Assembly: GCA_038526735.1 (NCBI GenBank)
Contig: JBCBGM010000005.1
Location: 1-64,000 of the forward strand
Direction: 5' to 3'
Length of the DNA stretch: 64,000 nt
Source: Rubricella sp038526735
GTDB lineage: Bacteria; Pseudomonadota; Alphaproteobacteria; Rhodobacterales; Rhodobacteraceae
Under the pieces are notes generated by a model that was not told the DNA's origin, ran no database searches, and saw nothing but the letters and a program-made list of their open reading frames with translations. Positions 1 to 7,906 of the stretch are shown here, piece by piece. The position numbers and the translations under genes are program-made. Each line of letters starts with the position of its first letter. Position 1 is the first letter of the stretch.

Positions 1-316
1 ACGTTCGTGCTGAGCCAGCGGGCCAGCGCCCACACGCCAGCTGAAGCACCATCCCTGTGAGGATCAAGGGGGTAAGGACAAGGCTCAACGCCAAAATGAA
101 AAACGCCATATCCGTGACGTTGCTTGAGCCTGCCAAGATACCGCCCGCCAGCACCACATAACCCACGGCCCATGGCACAACCACCGAGAACGCGGCAATG
201 CTCCACCTCCGTTTGTGGCCAACCCGTCTGCCGATGCGCGAGATGGCCACGGCAGCGAGGGCGACAACCACTCCGGGCACGCCCACAATCGCCATCACTG
301 CAGGAAGGTTGTTCAC
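1..316 (-). CDS. Hypothetical membrane protein, cut by the left edge
   Basis: An open frame on the minus strand runs from a GTG at 316 to the window edge without a stop (105 codons). The visible part reads as two hydrophobic segments separated by a short basic stretch (RIGRRVGHKRRW), then a third hydrophobic segment, so it is an integral membrane protein. It starts 5 bases after the DUF3291 gene ends and continues the nuo operon. The GTG is preceded by only a weak purine stretch; an ATG at 295 is the alternative start but lacks a ribosome binding site. I do not recognise the family. Small membrane proteins between nuoF and nuoG are common in Rhodobacterales nuo operons, and that context is the main clue. 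Confidence 0.55.
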   Translation of the reverse strand, partial: MNNLPAVMAIVGVPGVVVALAAVAISRIGRRVGHKRRWSIAAFSVVVPWAVGYVVLAGGILAGSSNVTDMAFFILALSLVLTPLILTGMVLQLACGRWPAGSART

Positions 317-321
317 AGCTC

Positions 322-810
322 TTACTCCGCCGCGACCGCGCAGCCGTGGGTTTGCCACATCGTCGCAGCCTTGAGATGCTTCCAGCCAAAGGCGTGGTCG
401 GTGTCGCCCTGCGTGCGCATGTGCTCGAGCCGTTCAAGCGCTTCGGCGAGCGTTGGTTTGTGGCCCGCGGGCACCCACCACATTACAAAATGCATCTCGC
501 CCAAGACCTCAAACCACTCGGCCCTACGCTCGTAAAACTGCTTATGAATGGTGCCCCAGACAAAGCGCTCCAGCGTCTCCACACTCTCCCAAACGGTGAG
601 GTTGGCGACATAGCGCGGGTCGCCGTCGATCTTGGCCTCGGTGTTGCCGGTGCCAGGTTCGCCCGAGCCCTCCATCATCCAGACAAAGCCGGGCATCCGC
701 TTCCCAAGACCGTTCACCCGGTCGAGATTCTCCATGAACTCGGCAACGCGTGGGTCGTCGGTGTCAGCGAGAAGGCGGCCGACGTTGAGCTCGGCGAGGT
801 GCATCGTCAT
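322..810 (-). CDS. DUF3291 domain protein in the nuo operon
   Basis: A 162-residue soluble protein starting MTMHLAELNVGRLLAD and containing the aromatic-rich core expected of DUF3291 (ETLERFVW, FYERRAEWFE, FVMWWVPAGH). DUF3291 has a ferredoxin-like, monooxygenase-type fold with no firmly known reaction. The ATG at 810 overlaps the stop of the upstream gene (ATGA) and has a GGAGAG ribosome binding site about 7 bases upstream. Longer in-frame extensions upstream lie inside the neighbouring gene and are rejected. It sits in the complex I operon, so it is co-transcribed with nuo genes, but nothing in the sequence ties it to complex I function. Confidence 0.75.
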   Translation of the reverse strand: MTMHLAELNVGRLLADTDDPRVAEFMENLDRVNGLGKRMPGFVWMMEGSGEPGTGNTEAKIDGDPRYVANLTVWESVETLERFVWGTIHKQFYERRAEWFEVLGEMHFVMWWVPAGHKPTLAEALERLEHMRTQGDTDHAFGWKHLKAATMWQTHGCAVAAE

Positions 811-1088
811 CCAAACTCTCCGGAAATCCACATCCAGATCAATACCGGGACTGCCCCGCCCAAACCGATCACAACAAACCGTGCAAATCCCTTGGCCAAG
901 ATTACCACGAGCCAACCGAAGAAGGCACCCACACCCAAGCCGTACAGGATGTTCATTCCGCCACCGGTCACAGCGCCGACCCATCCCCCAAGACCAGCGC
1001 CGACAATCAAGCCGCCAATCGCCCACCAAGAGCGCCAGCGCTTGTCTTCAGCACCCAGACCGAACAGAGCCTCGAAAAACTCGCTCAC
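807..1088 (-). CDS. Small glycine-rich membrane protein in the nuo operon
   Basis: Ninety-three residues, with a short charged N-terminus (MSEFFEALFGLGAEDKRWRS) followed by two or three hydrophobic, Gly-rich segments that look like closely packed transmembrane helices. The start is a GTG whose first four bases overlap the nuoF stop (GTGA), implying translational coupling. No known domain is recognised. It lies between nuoF and the DUF3291 gene in the same transcription unit, so it is an operon-specific accessory protein of unknown role. Confidence 0.65.
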   Translation of the reverse strand: MSEFFEALFGLGAEDKRWRSWWAIGGLIVGAGLGGWVGAVTGGGMNILYGLGVGAFFGWLVVILAKGFARFVVIGLGGAVPVLIWMWISGEFG

Positions 1089-2380
1089 TCCGCCGCCACC
1101 GCCGTGACTTTGCCGGTGCGTTTGGCTTTGATCCGGTCCTCGATCTCGTTCCGGTAGTGGCGGATCAGGCCCTGGATCGGCCAGGCCGCAGCATCACCCA
1201 AAGCGCAGATCGTGTGGCCCTCAACCTGTTTGGTGACGTCAAAGAGCATATCGATCTCTTCAAGCTCCGCCTCACCCGTCACGAGCCGGTCCATCACGCG
1301 CATCATCCAGCCGGTGCCCTCGCGGCACGGGGTGCACTGGCCGCAGCTTTCATGCTTGTAGAACTTCGACAGCCGCCAGATCGCTTTGATGATGTCGGTG
1401 CTCTCATCCATCACGATCACTGCCGCCGTGCCGAGACCCGAGCGCTGCTCGCGCAGATAGTCAAAATCCATGATCGTCTCGTCACAGATGTCTTTCGGCA
1501 GACAGGGCACAGACGAGCCACCCGGGATCACCGCTTTGAGGTTCTCCCACCCGCCGCGCACGCCGCCGCAGTGGCGGTCGAGCAGCTCGCGCAGGGTGAT
1601 CGACATTTCCTCTTCCACCACGCAGGGCGTGTTCACATGGCCCGAGATCGCGAAAAGCTTGGTGCCGGTGTTGTTCGGCCGCCCGAAGCCAGAGAACCAC
1701 GCCCCACCCCGCCTCAAAATGGTTGGCACCACCGCAATCGATTCGACGTTGTTCACCGTCGACGGGCAGCCATAAAGCCCGGTGTTTGCCGGGAAGGGCG
1801 GCTTGAGCCGTGGCATCCCCTTTTTGCCCTCAAGGCTTTCGATCAGCGCGGTTTCTTCGCCGCAGATATAGGCCCCTGCCCCATGGTGGACGTAGAGGTC
1901 AAAATCCCAGCCAGAACCAGCGGCATTCTTGCCCAAAAGGCCCGCGTCATAGGCCTCATCAATCGCGATTTGCAGCGCCTCACGCTCGCGGATGTATTCG
2001 CCACGAATGTAGATGTAGCAGGCATGCGCCCCCATCGCGAAACTCGCGATCAGGCAGCCCTCGATCAGGGTGTGCGGATCATGCCGCATGATCTCGCGGT
2101 CTTTGCAGGTGCCGGGCTCGGACTCGTCGGCATTGACCACCAGATAATGCGGGCGACCGTCGCTCTCTTTCGGCATGAAAGACCACTTAAGGCCCGTCGG
2201 GAACCCTGCCCCGCCCCGGCCGCGTAGGCCACTGGCCTTCATCTCTTCGATGATCCAGTCGCGCCCCTTTTCGATGAGCCCGGCAGTGCCGTCCCAGTGG
2301 CCGCGTGTTTGTGCCCCTTTCAGGCTGCGGTCATGCATCCCGTAGAGGTTGGTGAAAATACGATCTTGGTCGGCGAGCAT
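1085..2380 (-). CDS. nuoF: NADH-quinone oxidoreductase subunit F
   Basis: The 431-residue NADH-binding subunit of respiratory complex I, a cytoplasmic peripheral-arm protein carrying FMN and a 4Fe-4S cluster and receiving electrons from NADH. Visible hallmarks are the NADH/FMN glycine-rich segment GLRGRGGAGFPTGLKW near residue 55, the ICGEETALIESLEG segment, and the C-terminal cluster motif ESCGQCTPCREG. The ATG at 2380 gives the standard family start (MLADQDRIFTNLYG) and follows a GGAAG ribosome binding site; an upstream in-frame ATG at 2500 would add 40 non-homologous residues lying over DUF5337. Length and motifs are normal. It is translationally coupled to the next gene by a GTGA overlap. 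Confidence 0.98.
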   Translation of the reverse strand: MLADQDRIFTNLYGMHDRSLKGAQTRGHWDGTAGLIEKGRDWIIEEMKASGLRGRGGAGFPTGLKWSFMPKESDGRPHYLVVNADESEPGTCKDREIMRHDPHTLIEGCLIASFAMGAHACYIYIRGEYIREREALQIAIDEAYDAGLLGKNAAGSGWDFDLYVHHGAGAYICGEETALIESLEGKKGMPRLKPPFPANTGLYGCPSTVNNVESIAVVPTILRRGGAWFSGFGRPNNTGTKLFAISGHVNTPCVVEEEMSITLRELLDRHCGGVRGGWENLKAVIPGGSSVPCLPKDICDETIMDFDYLREQRSGLGTAAVIVMDESTDIIKAIWRLSKFYKHESCGQCTPCREGTGWMMRVMDRLVTGEAELEEIDMLFDVTKQVEGHTICALGDAAAWPIQGLIRHYRNEIEDRIKAKRTGKVTAVAAE

Positions 2381-2384
2381 CCCG

Positions 2385-2609
2385 CTAGCTTCCTTCTCTT
2401 GATTGCCCCCGCCAAACGCGCAGGAGCACCAAAAACGCCCATAAAAACGCGGCCAATGCCGCAAAATCTGCAAGGAAGGCAAAACGCACCGGCAACCCAA
2501 GCGCCGGCCCGGTGAGGTTGATCCCCACCCAGACGATCACAGTGGCGATAATGACGAAAAACGCCAAGCGCCCCTGCTTTCGGTGACTGTTCGCGCGCTC
2601 TTCGCCCAC
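2385..2609 (-). CDS. DUF5337 small membrane protein
   Basis: A 74-residue protein with a charged N-terminus (MGEERANSHRKQGR) and two transmembrane segments separated by a short loop; this matches my recollection of DUF5337, a family found in nuo operons of Rhodobacterales. The start is a GTG at 2609 with an AGGGAG ribosome binding site. It ends 4 bases before the nuoF start, and its stop lies next to the nuoF ribosome binding site. Function is unknown; conserved position suggests a lineage-specific accessory or assembly factor of complex I, which is inference. Confidence 0.75.
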   Translation of the reverse strand: MGEERANSHRKQGRLAFFVIIATVIVWVGINLTGPALGLPVRFAFLADFAALAAFLWAFLVLLRVWRGQSREGS

Positions 2610-2670
2610 GAGTTTTGCTCCCTTTTGCCTCGGCCAATTCCCCGCCCGAGGCCTTATCGGTTGAGGGCGT

Positions 2671-3210
2671 TTAGCCCTGCATCAACGTCTTTGCCTGGCC
2701 CACCCAGTCATCCCGGCTGATGCGGCCCTTGAACTTGATCAGGTTCTCATCGGCCCAAGCCACTTCAGCTGCGGTCCAGTTCGCGATCTGATCGTAGTGG
2801 TAGACGCCCGCTGCGTTGAGCTCTTCCTCAAGCTTCGGCCCCACGCCAGAGATTTTCTTGAGGTCGTCCGCCCCACCATCGCGCGGTGCGCTCAAAAGCT
2901 CAGGCTTGCCATCGGCATTCGCCGTCTCGACCGGAGCAGCGGCGGGTGCAGCTGCGGGTGCAGGCGTTGGCGCCGGTGTTGCCGTCTTGGTCACGGTCGC
3001 GCTGCCCACGGGGGGCAGTGGCGTTGTGAAGATCGAGGCCAGGAGGGCCGACAAAACAATCGCCGCAAAGCCCCCGCCAAAAAAGGCTGCGTTGCTGAAA
3101 AAGCCCGTGCCCATTACGGCAATGACAAGATACACCACAACACCCGCCGCGATGCCCGGCAGCACCGCAAAGACGATGTCGGTTTCTGGTGCTTCTCTCA
3201 ATGGACCCAT
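2671..3210 (-). CDS. Membrane-anchored helix-hairpin-helix protein, detached NuoE C-domain
   Basis: A 179-residue protein in three parts: two N-terminal transmembrane segments (about residues 12-60), a low-complexity Pro/Ala linker (about 70-100), and a C-terminal helix-hairpin-helix domain (DDLKKISGVGPKLEEELNAAG, then ADENLIKFKGRISRDDWV). In rhizobial and related alphaproteobacteria a near-identical C-domain is fused to the end of NuoE; here it is a separate gene directly downstream of nuoE. The ATG at 3210 has a GGAG ribosome binding site. The domain probably acts as a protein-interaction module at the membrane rather than in DNA binding, but that is inference. Confidence 0.8.
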   Translation of the reverse strand: MGPLREAPETDIVFAVLPGIAAGVVVYLVIAVMGTGFFSNAAFFGGGFAAIVLSALLASIFTTPLPPVGSATVTKTATPAPTPAPAAAPAAAPVETANADGKPELLSAPRDGGADDLKKISGVGPKLEEELNAAGVYHYDQIANWTAAEVAWADENLIKFKGRISRDDWVGQAKTLMQG

Positions 3211-3271
3211 TGCTGTCTCCTTTCCCCTTCGTCGAGGGATGTGTTCAAACGCTCCCGGAAAATAGCGTAAC

Positions 3272-3949
3272 TCATTCTCCGGTGATGCGAGAGACCGTAT
3301 CTTGATTTTCGAGTGCTAAACTCACCGAAGCGTTGGAAGAAAGCCGCTCTTTCTCCCAGTTGGTAAGCGAAGTGAGACCTCCCAACGGTTCTGAAGCGAA
3401 ACGACCGTTCTGCGGGCCGGGAGTTGGAACCTGCCCGGCAGCCAATTCGTCGAGAATCTCGGCAAAGCGCGCGGCGGTCAGATCTTCGTAATAATCCTTG
3501 CCGATCTGCGCCATCGGGGCGTTGGCGCAGGCGCCCAGACACTCCACCTCTTCCCAGGTGAATTTGCCATCGTCGCTGAGGGTGAACGGGCCGGATGCAA
3601 TCTTCTCTTTGCAGACCGCGATCAGGTCTTCGGCACCGCAGATCATGCACGAAGTCGTGCCGCAGACCTGCACATGCGCGATGCTGCCGGTGGGGGTGAG
3701 CTGAAACATGAAATAGAACGAGGCGACCTCGAACACCCGGATTTTGGCCATGCCCAGCATCTCGGCGATGGTTTCAATCGCCGGGCGGGTGACCCAACCC
3801 TCTTGCTCTTGCGCGCGCCACAGAAGTGGGATCACGGCGGAGGCCTGCCGCCCCTCTGGATATTTCGCGATCTGCTTCTCCGCCCAAGCCAGATTGGCGG
3901 GCGTGAACGCAAAGCTCTCAGGTTGCTCAGGGTGCAGACGACGCAGCAT
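3272..3949 (-). CDS. nuoE: NADH-quinone oxidoreductase subunit E
   Basis: The 225-residue 24-kDa subunit of complex I, holding the N1a 2Fe-2S cluster and partnering NuoF in the NADH dehydrogenase module. The four ligand cysteines are Cys96 and Cys101 (VCGTTSC) and Cys137 and Cys141 (ECLGAC). After residue about 175 the protein carries a Ser/Glu-rich tail of roughly 50 residues with no recognised fold, in place of the HhH extension found fused in rhizobia. The ATG at 3949 follows a strong GAGGAG site. Its place between the small membrane gene and the HhH gene is normal for this lineage. Confidence 0.97.
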   Translation of the reverse strand: MLRRLHPEQPESFAFTPANLAWAEKQIAKYPEGRQASAVIPLLWRAQEQEGWVTRPAIETIAEMLGMAKIRVFEVASFYFMFQLTPTGSIAHVQVCGTTSCMICGAEDLIAVCKEKIASGPFTLSDDGKFTWEEVECLGACANAPMAQIGKDYYEDLTAARFAEILDELAAGQVPTPGPQNGRFASEPLGGLTSLTNWEKERLSSNASVSLALENQDTVSRITGE

Positions 3950-3958
3950 GGTCGCTCC

Positions 3959-4165
3959 TCAAGGTGAATAGACAGCCGGATCAAGCCCGATGACGCTCAA
4001 CCAGACCGGAAGTTGAATGACATAAAGCGCCGCGCCGACAAGTGTGCCCACGCCCACTGCCCGCTTACGCTGGCCCCCGCTGACAGTGATGCCGGAGGCC
4101 ACTCCGCCGACGACCGCACAAAAGCAGAAGTAGTAAAGGTCAAAGGCGGCGAGGAAGGCGGTCAT
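3959..4165 (-). CDS. Small two-helix membrane protein in the nuo operon
   Basis: A 68-residue hydrophobic protein (MTAFLAAFDLYYFCFC...) with two predicted transmembrane segments separated by a short basic loop (GGQRKRAVG). The ATG overlaps the stop of the upstream gene by ATGA, so it is translationally coupled, and it ends 9 bases before nuoE. No family is recognised. Reality is supported by tight packing between genes and the membrane-protein composition rather than by homology. Confidence 0.6.
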   Translation of the reverse strand: MTAFLAAFDLYYFCFCAVVGGVASGITVSGGQRKRAVGVGTLVGAALYVIQLPVWLSVIGLDPAVYSP

Positions 4166-4635
4166 TGGCAGAGCCTCGTATGCGCAAAGGTGCCCGTGTT
4201 GCTGTTGAAGCGCAGCGTGCCCTCAGCTGCGAGGCCCTCGATCACATGGCCCGAGATCGCCAGCCCCGCCTGTTGCGCAATCGGCCCCAGGCGGGCCTCG
4301 CTGCGTTCCCAGGTTTCAGCGCGCAAGGCGTCGGGGGTGACGGCGCACCGCGCGCCGTTGCGAAACACCTGCCGCACGCTGTTTTCAAACACATCGGTCA
4401 CATCGGCGGCCGAGGCATCAAATCCCAGCACCGGGCGGCACGCGGACACCAGCGAGAATGCCTCCGTGCGTTCATAGCGGCAATCAAGAGCCGCGCCGCC
4501 ACGCTCGATCAGAATGTGGCCCTCACTCGGGCCAGACAGCACCACATACCCCGCCTCAGACCCGATCAGATCAGGCCCGGATTGTGCCAAGGCAGGCGCA
4601 GCGAGCATCGCAGATATTGCCAGCGCATAGCGCAC
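4162..4635 (-). CDS. Secreted hypothetical protein in the nuo operon
   Basis: A 157-residue protein with a signal peptide (MRYALAISAMLAAPALAQ, cleavage after the Ala pair) and four cysteines in the mature part, near residues 52, 66, 97 and 156, which could form disulfides in the periplasm. It starts at a GTG that overlaps the nuoD stop (TAGTG) and ends with an ATGA overlap into the next gene. I do not recognise the family. A periplasmic protein inside a complex I operon is unexpected, because the complex has only small periplasmic loops; its job there cannot be read from the sequence. Confidence 0.65.
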   Translation of the reverse strand: MRYALAISAMLAAPALAQSGPDLIGSEAGYVVLSGPSEGHILIERGGAALDCRYERTEAFSLVSACRPVLGFDASAADVTDVFENSVRQVFRNGARCAVTPDALRAETWERSEARLGPIAQQAGLAISGHVIEGLAAEGTLRFNSNTGTFAHTRLCQ

Positions 4636-5849
4636 TATCGATCAATCTCCCCGAACACCACGTCGAGCGAGCCCAAGATGGCCGACACGTCCGCGAGCTG
4701 GTGACCGCGGCTGAGATGGTCCATCGCGGCGAGATGCGGATAGCCCGGCGCGCGGAGCTTTGCCTTGTAGGGTTTGTTGGTGCCGTCGGCGACCAGATAG
4801 ACGCCGAACTCACCCTTGGGGGCCTCAACGGCGGCGTAAACCTCCCCGGCAGGCACGTGGAACCCTTCGGTGTAGAGCTTGAAGTGGTGGATCAGTGCTT
4901 CCATCGAGGTTTTCATGTCGCCGCGTTTCGGCGGCGTAATCTTGCCCCGTGCGAGCACGTCCTCACCCTTCACCTGATCGAGCTTTTCGATGCACTGACG
5001 CATAATCTTCACGCTCTCGCGCATCTCCAGCATCCGGCAGAGGTAGCGATCATAGCAATCGCCCTTCGTGCCGACGGGGATTTGGAACTCCATCTCGTCG
5101 TAACATTCATAGGGCTGCGCGCGACGCAGATCCCAGGCCATGCCAGAGCCGCGCACCATCACGCCCGAAAAGCCGTAGGCCAGAGCCTCTTCGCGGGTGA
5201 CCACAGCAATATCGACGTTACGCTGCTTGAAGATGCGGTTCTCGGTGATCAGCTCTTCGATGTCATCGAGCTTGGCGTTGAACGTCTCCGTCCACTCCAT
5301 GATGTCATCGACGAGCTTTTGCGGCAGGTCTTGGTGCACACCACCGGGGCGGAAGTACGCCGCGTGCAGACGCGCGCCGCAAGCTCGCTCGTAGAAGATC
5401 ATCAGGTCTTCGCGCGGCTCAAAGCCCCAGAGCGGCGGGGTGAGCGCACCCACATCCATCGCCTGCGTTGTGACGTTCAAGAGATGGTTCAGGATGCGCC
5501 CGATTTCGGAATAGAGCACCCGGATGAGCTGTGCCCGCCGCGGCACCTCGGTGCCGGTGAGCTTTTCGATGGCCAGACACCAGGCATGTTCCTGGTTCAT
5601 CGGGCTGACGTAATCGAGCCGGTCGAAATAGGGCAGGTTTTGCAGGTACGTCCGGCTCTCCATCAGCTTTTCGGTACCGCGGTGCAGGAGGCCGATGTGC
5701 GGATCGACTCGCTCCACGATCTCACCGTCGAGCTCCAGCACCATGCGCAACACGCCGTGGGCGGCCGGATGCTGCGGGCCAAAGTTGATGTTGAAGTTCC
5801 GGATCGACTGTTCCTGGCTCAGGACGTCGTCATTGGAGGTATCACGCAT
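4635..5849 (-). CDS. nuoD: NADH-quinone oxidoreductase subunit D
   Basis: The 404-residue 49-kDa subunit of complex I, which forms the quinone-binding chamber with NuoB. The family signature FGPQHPAAHGVLR is at about residues 27-40, followed by DPHIGLLHRGTEKLME, and the C-terminus ends in the expected DVVFGEIDR. Length is normal, and NuoC and NuoD are separate proteins, as is usual in alphaproteobacteria. The ATG at 5849 has an AGGAAAGGG site and overlaps the end of the sulfotransferase gene by 8 bases. In most genomes nuoC directly precedes nuoD; here another gene separates them. Confidence 0.98.
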   Translation of the reverse strand: MRDTSNDDVLSQEQSIRNFNINFGPQHPAAHGVLRMVLELDGEIVERVDPHIGLLHRGTEKLMESRTYLQNLPYFDRLDYVSPMNQEHAWCLAIEKLTGTEVPRRAQLIRVLYSEIGRILNHLLNVTTQAMDVGALTPPLWGFEPREDLMIFYERACGARLHAAYFRPGGVHQDLPQKLVDDIMEWTETFNAKLDDIEELITENRIFKQRNVDIAVVTREEALAYGFSGVMVRGSGMAWDLRRAQPYECYDEMEFQIPVGTKGDCYDRYLCRMLEMRESVKIMRQCIEKLDQVKGEDVLARGKITPPKRGDMKTSMEALIHHFKLYTEGFHVPAGEVYAAVEAPKGEFGVYLVADGTNKPYKAKLRAPGYPHLAAMDHLSRGHQLADVSAILGSLDVVFGEIDR

Positions 5850-6762
5850 CTGCTGCCCTTTCCTGGGTGGCTGTTGCGGGGGCTAGATCCCAATTTGCGG
5901 GCACACGATCCCCAAAACGCTGCTCAATAAAGCGGTACTGCGGCTCAAGCGCCTCGCGCATCCGCGTGGCCCAATCACCAGGCATCGAGGCTTTGCGGCT
6001 GCCATGCACGCGCTTTTGCGCCTCTGCAGGAACATAAGAAATGTTCAGAGCTGCGCAAACCGCTGCAATAGTGCCGGGCTCAAAAAGCGCCTCGTAGAAA
6101 AAGAAATGCTGGTCGCTGTCCGGAAAGGCGCGGTCGAGCGCCTCTATTGTACCGCGATAGTCCGCGCGGCGTTGGTAGCGCGGGTCGGTGAAAGACGCCT
6201 CTGCAATTTCGGCCACGGCCTCTGCAAAGTCTTGCTGTTTGCGGCGCGCGCGTCGGCCCGCGTCCATGCGCACCTGGCTCCACATCCAGGCAACCGGGTC
6301 GCGCATCAGGAACAGAACGGAGGTGCGGAAGTGCATGCCCGCCATCTCTGAAAACGCATCTGATCCGAGAGTGGCGTAAAGCGGGGTGATGTCGCCGGTG
6401 GCACGGGTCTCTGCCGTTACCTCTTGGCACATCACCTCCGGATATCCCTGCGGCGAGGTCATCGCCTCCGCCAGAGAGGCCCAGCGATTGCGCCGCCCTA
6501 CGCCGCGCATCCGCTTTTCCAGCTGATAGCGCGCCTGCGCCCGCTTCAGCCGCATCGGGATCGCCGCCACCAGGGGCGACCATCCAGAGCCGCGCGGGGC
6601 GTAAAGCTCAGTGAAGTAGGTCAGCTCTTTGAGATGCGTCAGCGCGACCTCGGGGTGGCCCAGCAGGTAGTCATACAGCCAGGTCGTGCCCGACTTCTGC
6701 GCGCCCACACAGAAGAAGAGCGTCTGATCCTCTCGCAGCAAATGACTGGCTGACAGCCCCAT
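5842..6762 (-). CDS. Sulfotransferase family protein inserted between nuoC and nuoD
   Basis: A 306-residue PAPS-dependent sulfotransferase-type protein. The 5'-phosphosulfate loop is GAQKSGTTWLYDYL (Lys23, Ser24, Thr26, Thr27, Trp28) and the 3'-phosphate motif is MRDPVAWMWSQ (Arg154, Ser162, the expected R-x7-S spacing), so the cofactor site looks intact. The acceptor cannot be predicted. The ATG at 6762 overlaps the nuoC stop (TGATG) and the gene ends 8 bases inside nuoD, so it is locked into the operon and must be co-expressed. A longer upstream start would lie within nuoC and is rejected. Possible alternatives are a protein or glycan sulfotransferase; no substrate is evident. Confidence 0.88.
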   Translation of the reverse strand: MGLSASHLLREDQTLFFCVGAQKSGTTWLYDYLLGHPEVALTHLKELTYFTELYAPRGSGWSPLVAAIPMRLKRAQARYQLEKRMRGVGRRNRWASLAEAMTSPQGYPEVMCQEVTAETRATGDITPLYATLGSDAFSEMAGMHFRTSVLFLMRDPVAWMWSQVRMDAGRRARRKQQDFAEAVAEIAEASFTDPRYQRRADYRGTIEALDRAFPDSDQHFFFYEALFEPGTIAAVCAALNISYVPAEAQKRVHGSRKASMPGDWATRMREALEPQYRFIEQRFGDRVPANWDLAPATATQERAADA

Positions 6763-7376
6763 CAGCCCTCTTTCTTCTCGTCGCCCGGCAGCACGTATTC
6801 CGCGCCTTCCCACGGGCTCATGAAGTCGAACTGGCGGTATTCCTGTACCAGGCTCACCGGCTCGTAGACGACGCGCTTTTCCTCTTCGGAGTAGCGCACT
6901 TCGACGTAGCCCGTGGTCGGGAAATCCTTGCGCAGCGGATAGCCGCGAAAGCCGTAATCGGTGAGGATGCGGCGCAGGTCCGGGTGGCCGGAGAAGAGCA
7001 CGCCGTACATGTCGAAGACTTCGCGCTCGAACCAGTTCGCGGAGGGGTGCACTTCGGTGATGGAGGGCACAATCTCTCGGTCGCGCACGGGCACACGCAG
7101 GCGGATGCGCTGGTTCTGCGTCATAGAGAGGAAATGATAGACGACATCAAAGCGTCGCTCGCGCTCGGGCCAATCGACGGCGGTGATGTCCACCAGCGTG
7201 GTGAATTGGCAGGCCGCGTCATCGCGCAAAAACCGCACCAGCCGCTCGATGGTCGAGGCGCTGGCCGTGATCGTCAACTCGCCGCGGTCCACATCATAAC
7301 CCAGCACAGCCGCCTCTTGGCGCACCGCGATCAGCGCGCCCAGTTCCTCAAGATCACTGTCGAGTGTCGCGGTCAT
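6762..7376 (-). CDS. nuoC: NADH-quinone oxidoreductase subunit C
   Basis: The 204-residue 30-kDa subunit of the complex I peripheral arm. The family signature is ERREVFDMYGV-like (FEREVFDMYGVLFSGHPDLRR, about residues 113-133), followed by the conserved LTDYGFRGYPLRKDFP. The ATG at 7376 overlaps the nuoB stop (ATGA). Length is normal for a stand-alone NuoC. The C-terminus ends in a charged tail (GDEKKEG) that overlaps the sulfotransferase start. Confidence 0.98.
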   Translation of the reverse strand: MTATLDSDLEELGALIAVRQEAAVLGYDVDRGELTITASASTIERLVRFLRDDAACQFTTLVDITAVDWPERERRFDVVYHFLSMTQNQRIRLRVPVRDREIVPSITEVHPSANWFEREVFDMYGVLFSGHPDLRRILTDYGFRGYPLRKDFPTTGYVEVRYSEEEKRVVYEPVSLVQEYRQFDFMSPWEGAEYVLPGDEKKEG

Positions 7377-7906
7377 CGGACAAGCGTCCCAGTACGCCGA
7401 ATTTTGCGTTGGAGTTGCAGAATGCCGTAAAGCAGCGCCTCTGCCGTGGGTGGGCAGCCCGGCACGTAGATGTCCACCGGCACGATCCTGTCGCAGCCGC
7501 GCACCACAGAGTAGCTGTAATGGTAATAGCCGCCGCCATTGGCGCAGGAGCCCATGGAGATAACGTAGCGCGGCTCTGGCATCTGGTCGTAGACCTTGCG
7601 CAGTGCGGGGGCCATTTTGTTGGTCAGCGTGCCCGCCACGATCATCAGGTCTGACTGGCGGGGGGAGGCTCGGGGCGCTGTTCCAAACCGCTCAAGATCG
7701 TAGCGCGGCATGGAGGTGTGCATCATCTCGACCGCGCAGCACGCCAGACCAAAGGTCATCCAGTGCAGCGAGCCGGTGCGCGCCCAGTTGATCGCGGCCT
7801 CAGTCGAGGTCAGCAAAAAGCCCTTGTCGGCGAGCTCATTCGAGAGCGCCTGCGTGGCGACCTCTTTGTCCGCGCCCGCGGTGTTGAGAGACGTGCTCAC
7901 TCCCAT
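7373..7906 (-). CDS. nuoB: NADH-quinone oxidoreductase subunit B
   Basis: The 177-residue subunit that carries the terminal N2 4Fe-4S cluster and passes electrons to quinone. Cluster ligands are visible: the tandem cysteines in FGLACCAVEMM, then MGSCANGGG, and VPGCPPTAEALL. The ATG at 7906 (MGVSTSLNTAGAD) is chosen because an AGGGG site lies 7 bases upstream; an in-frame ATG at 7927 would overlap nuoA by 31 bases. With this start the overlap with nuoA is 10 bases. Confidence 0.97.
   Translation of the reverse strand: MGVSTSLNTAGADKEVATQALSNELADKGFLLTSTEAAINWARTGSLHWMTFGLACCAVEMMHTSMPRYDLERFGTAPRASPRQSDLMIVAGTLTNKMAPALRKVYDQMPEPRYVISMGSCANGGGYYHYSYSVVRGCDRIVPVDIYVPGCPPTAEALLYGILQLQRKIRRTGTLVR

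Noticed and set aside
85..288. Closed 67-codon frame on the minus strand at the left edge
   Set aside because: Trp/Arg/Ser-rich and out of frame with the more convincing membrane-protein frame that starts at 316 and runs off the edge.
632..2227. Long open frame on the plus strand (531 codons)
   Set aside because: It is antisense to nuoF and its neighbours, with Arg/His-rich low-complexity composition and no domain; it is a GC-rich shadow.
2320..2637. 105-codon frame overlapping the DUF5337 gene on the same strand
   Set aside because: Out of frame with the better-supported DUF5337 gene, Arg-rich and without a membrane pattern or known domain.
4458..5930. Long open frame on the plus strand (490 codons)
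   Set aside because: Antisense to nuoD, which carries all expected motifs; the translation has no recognisable domain.
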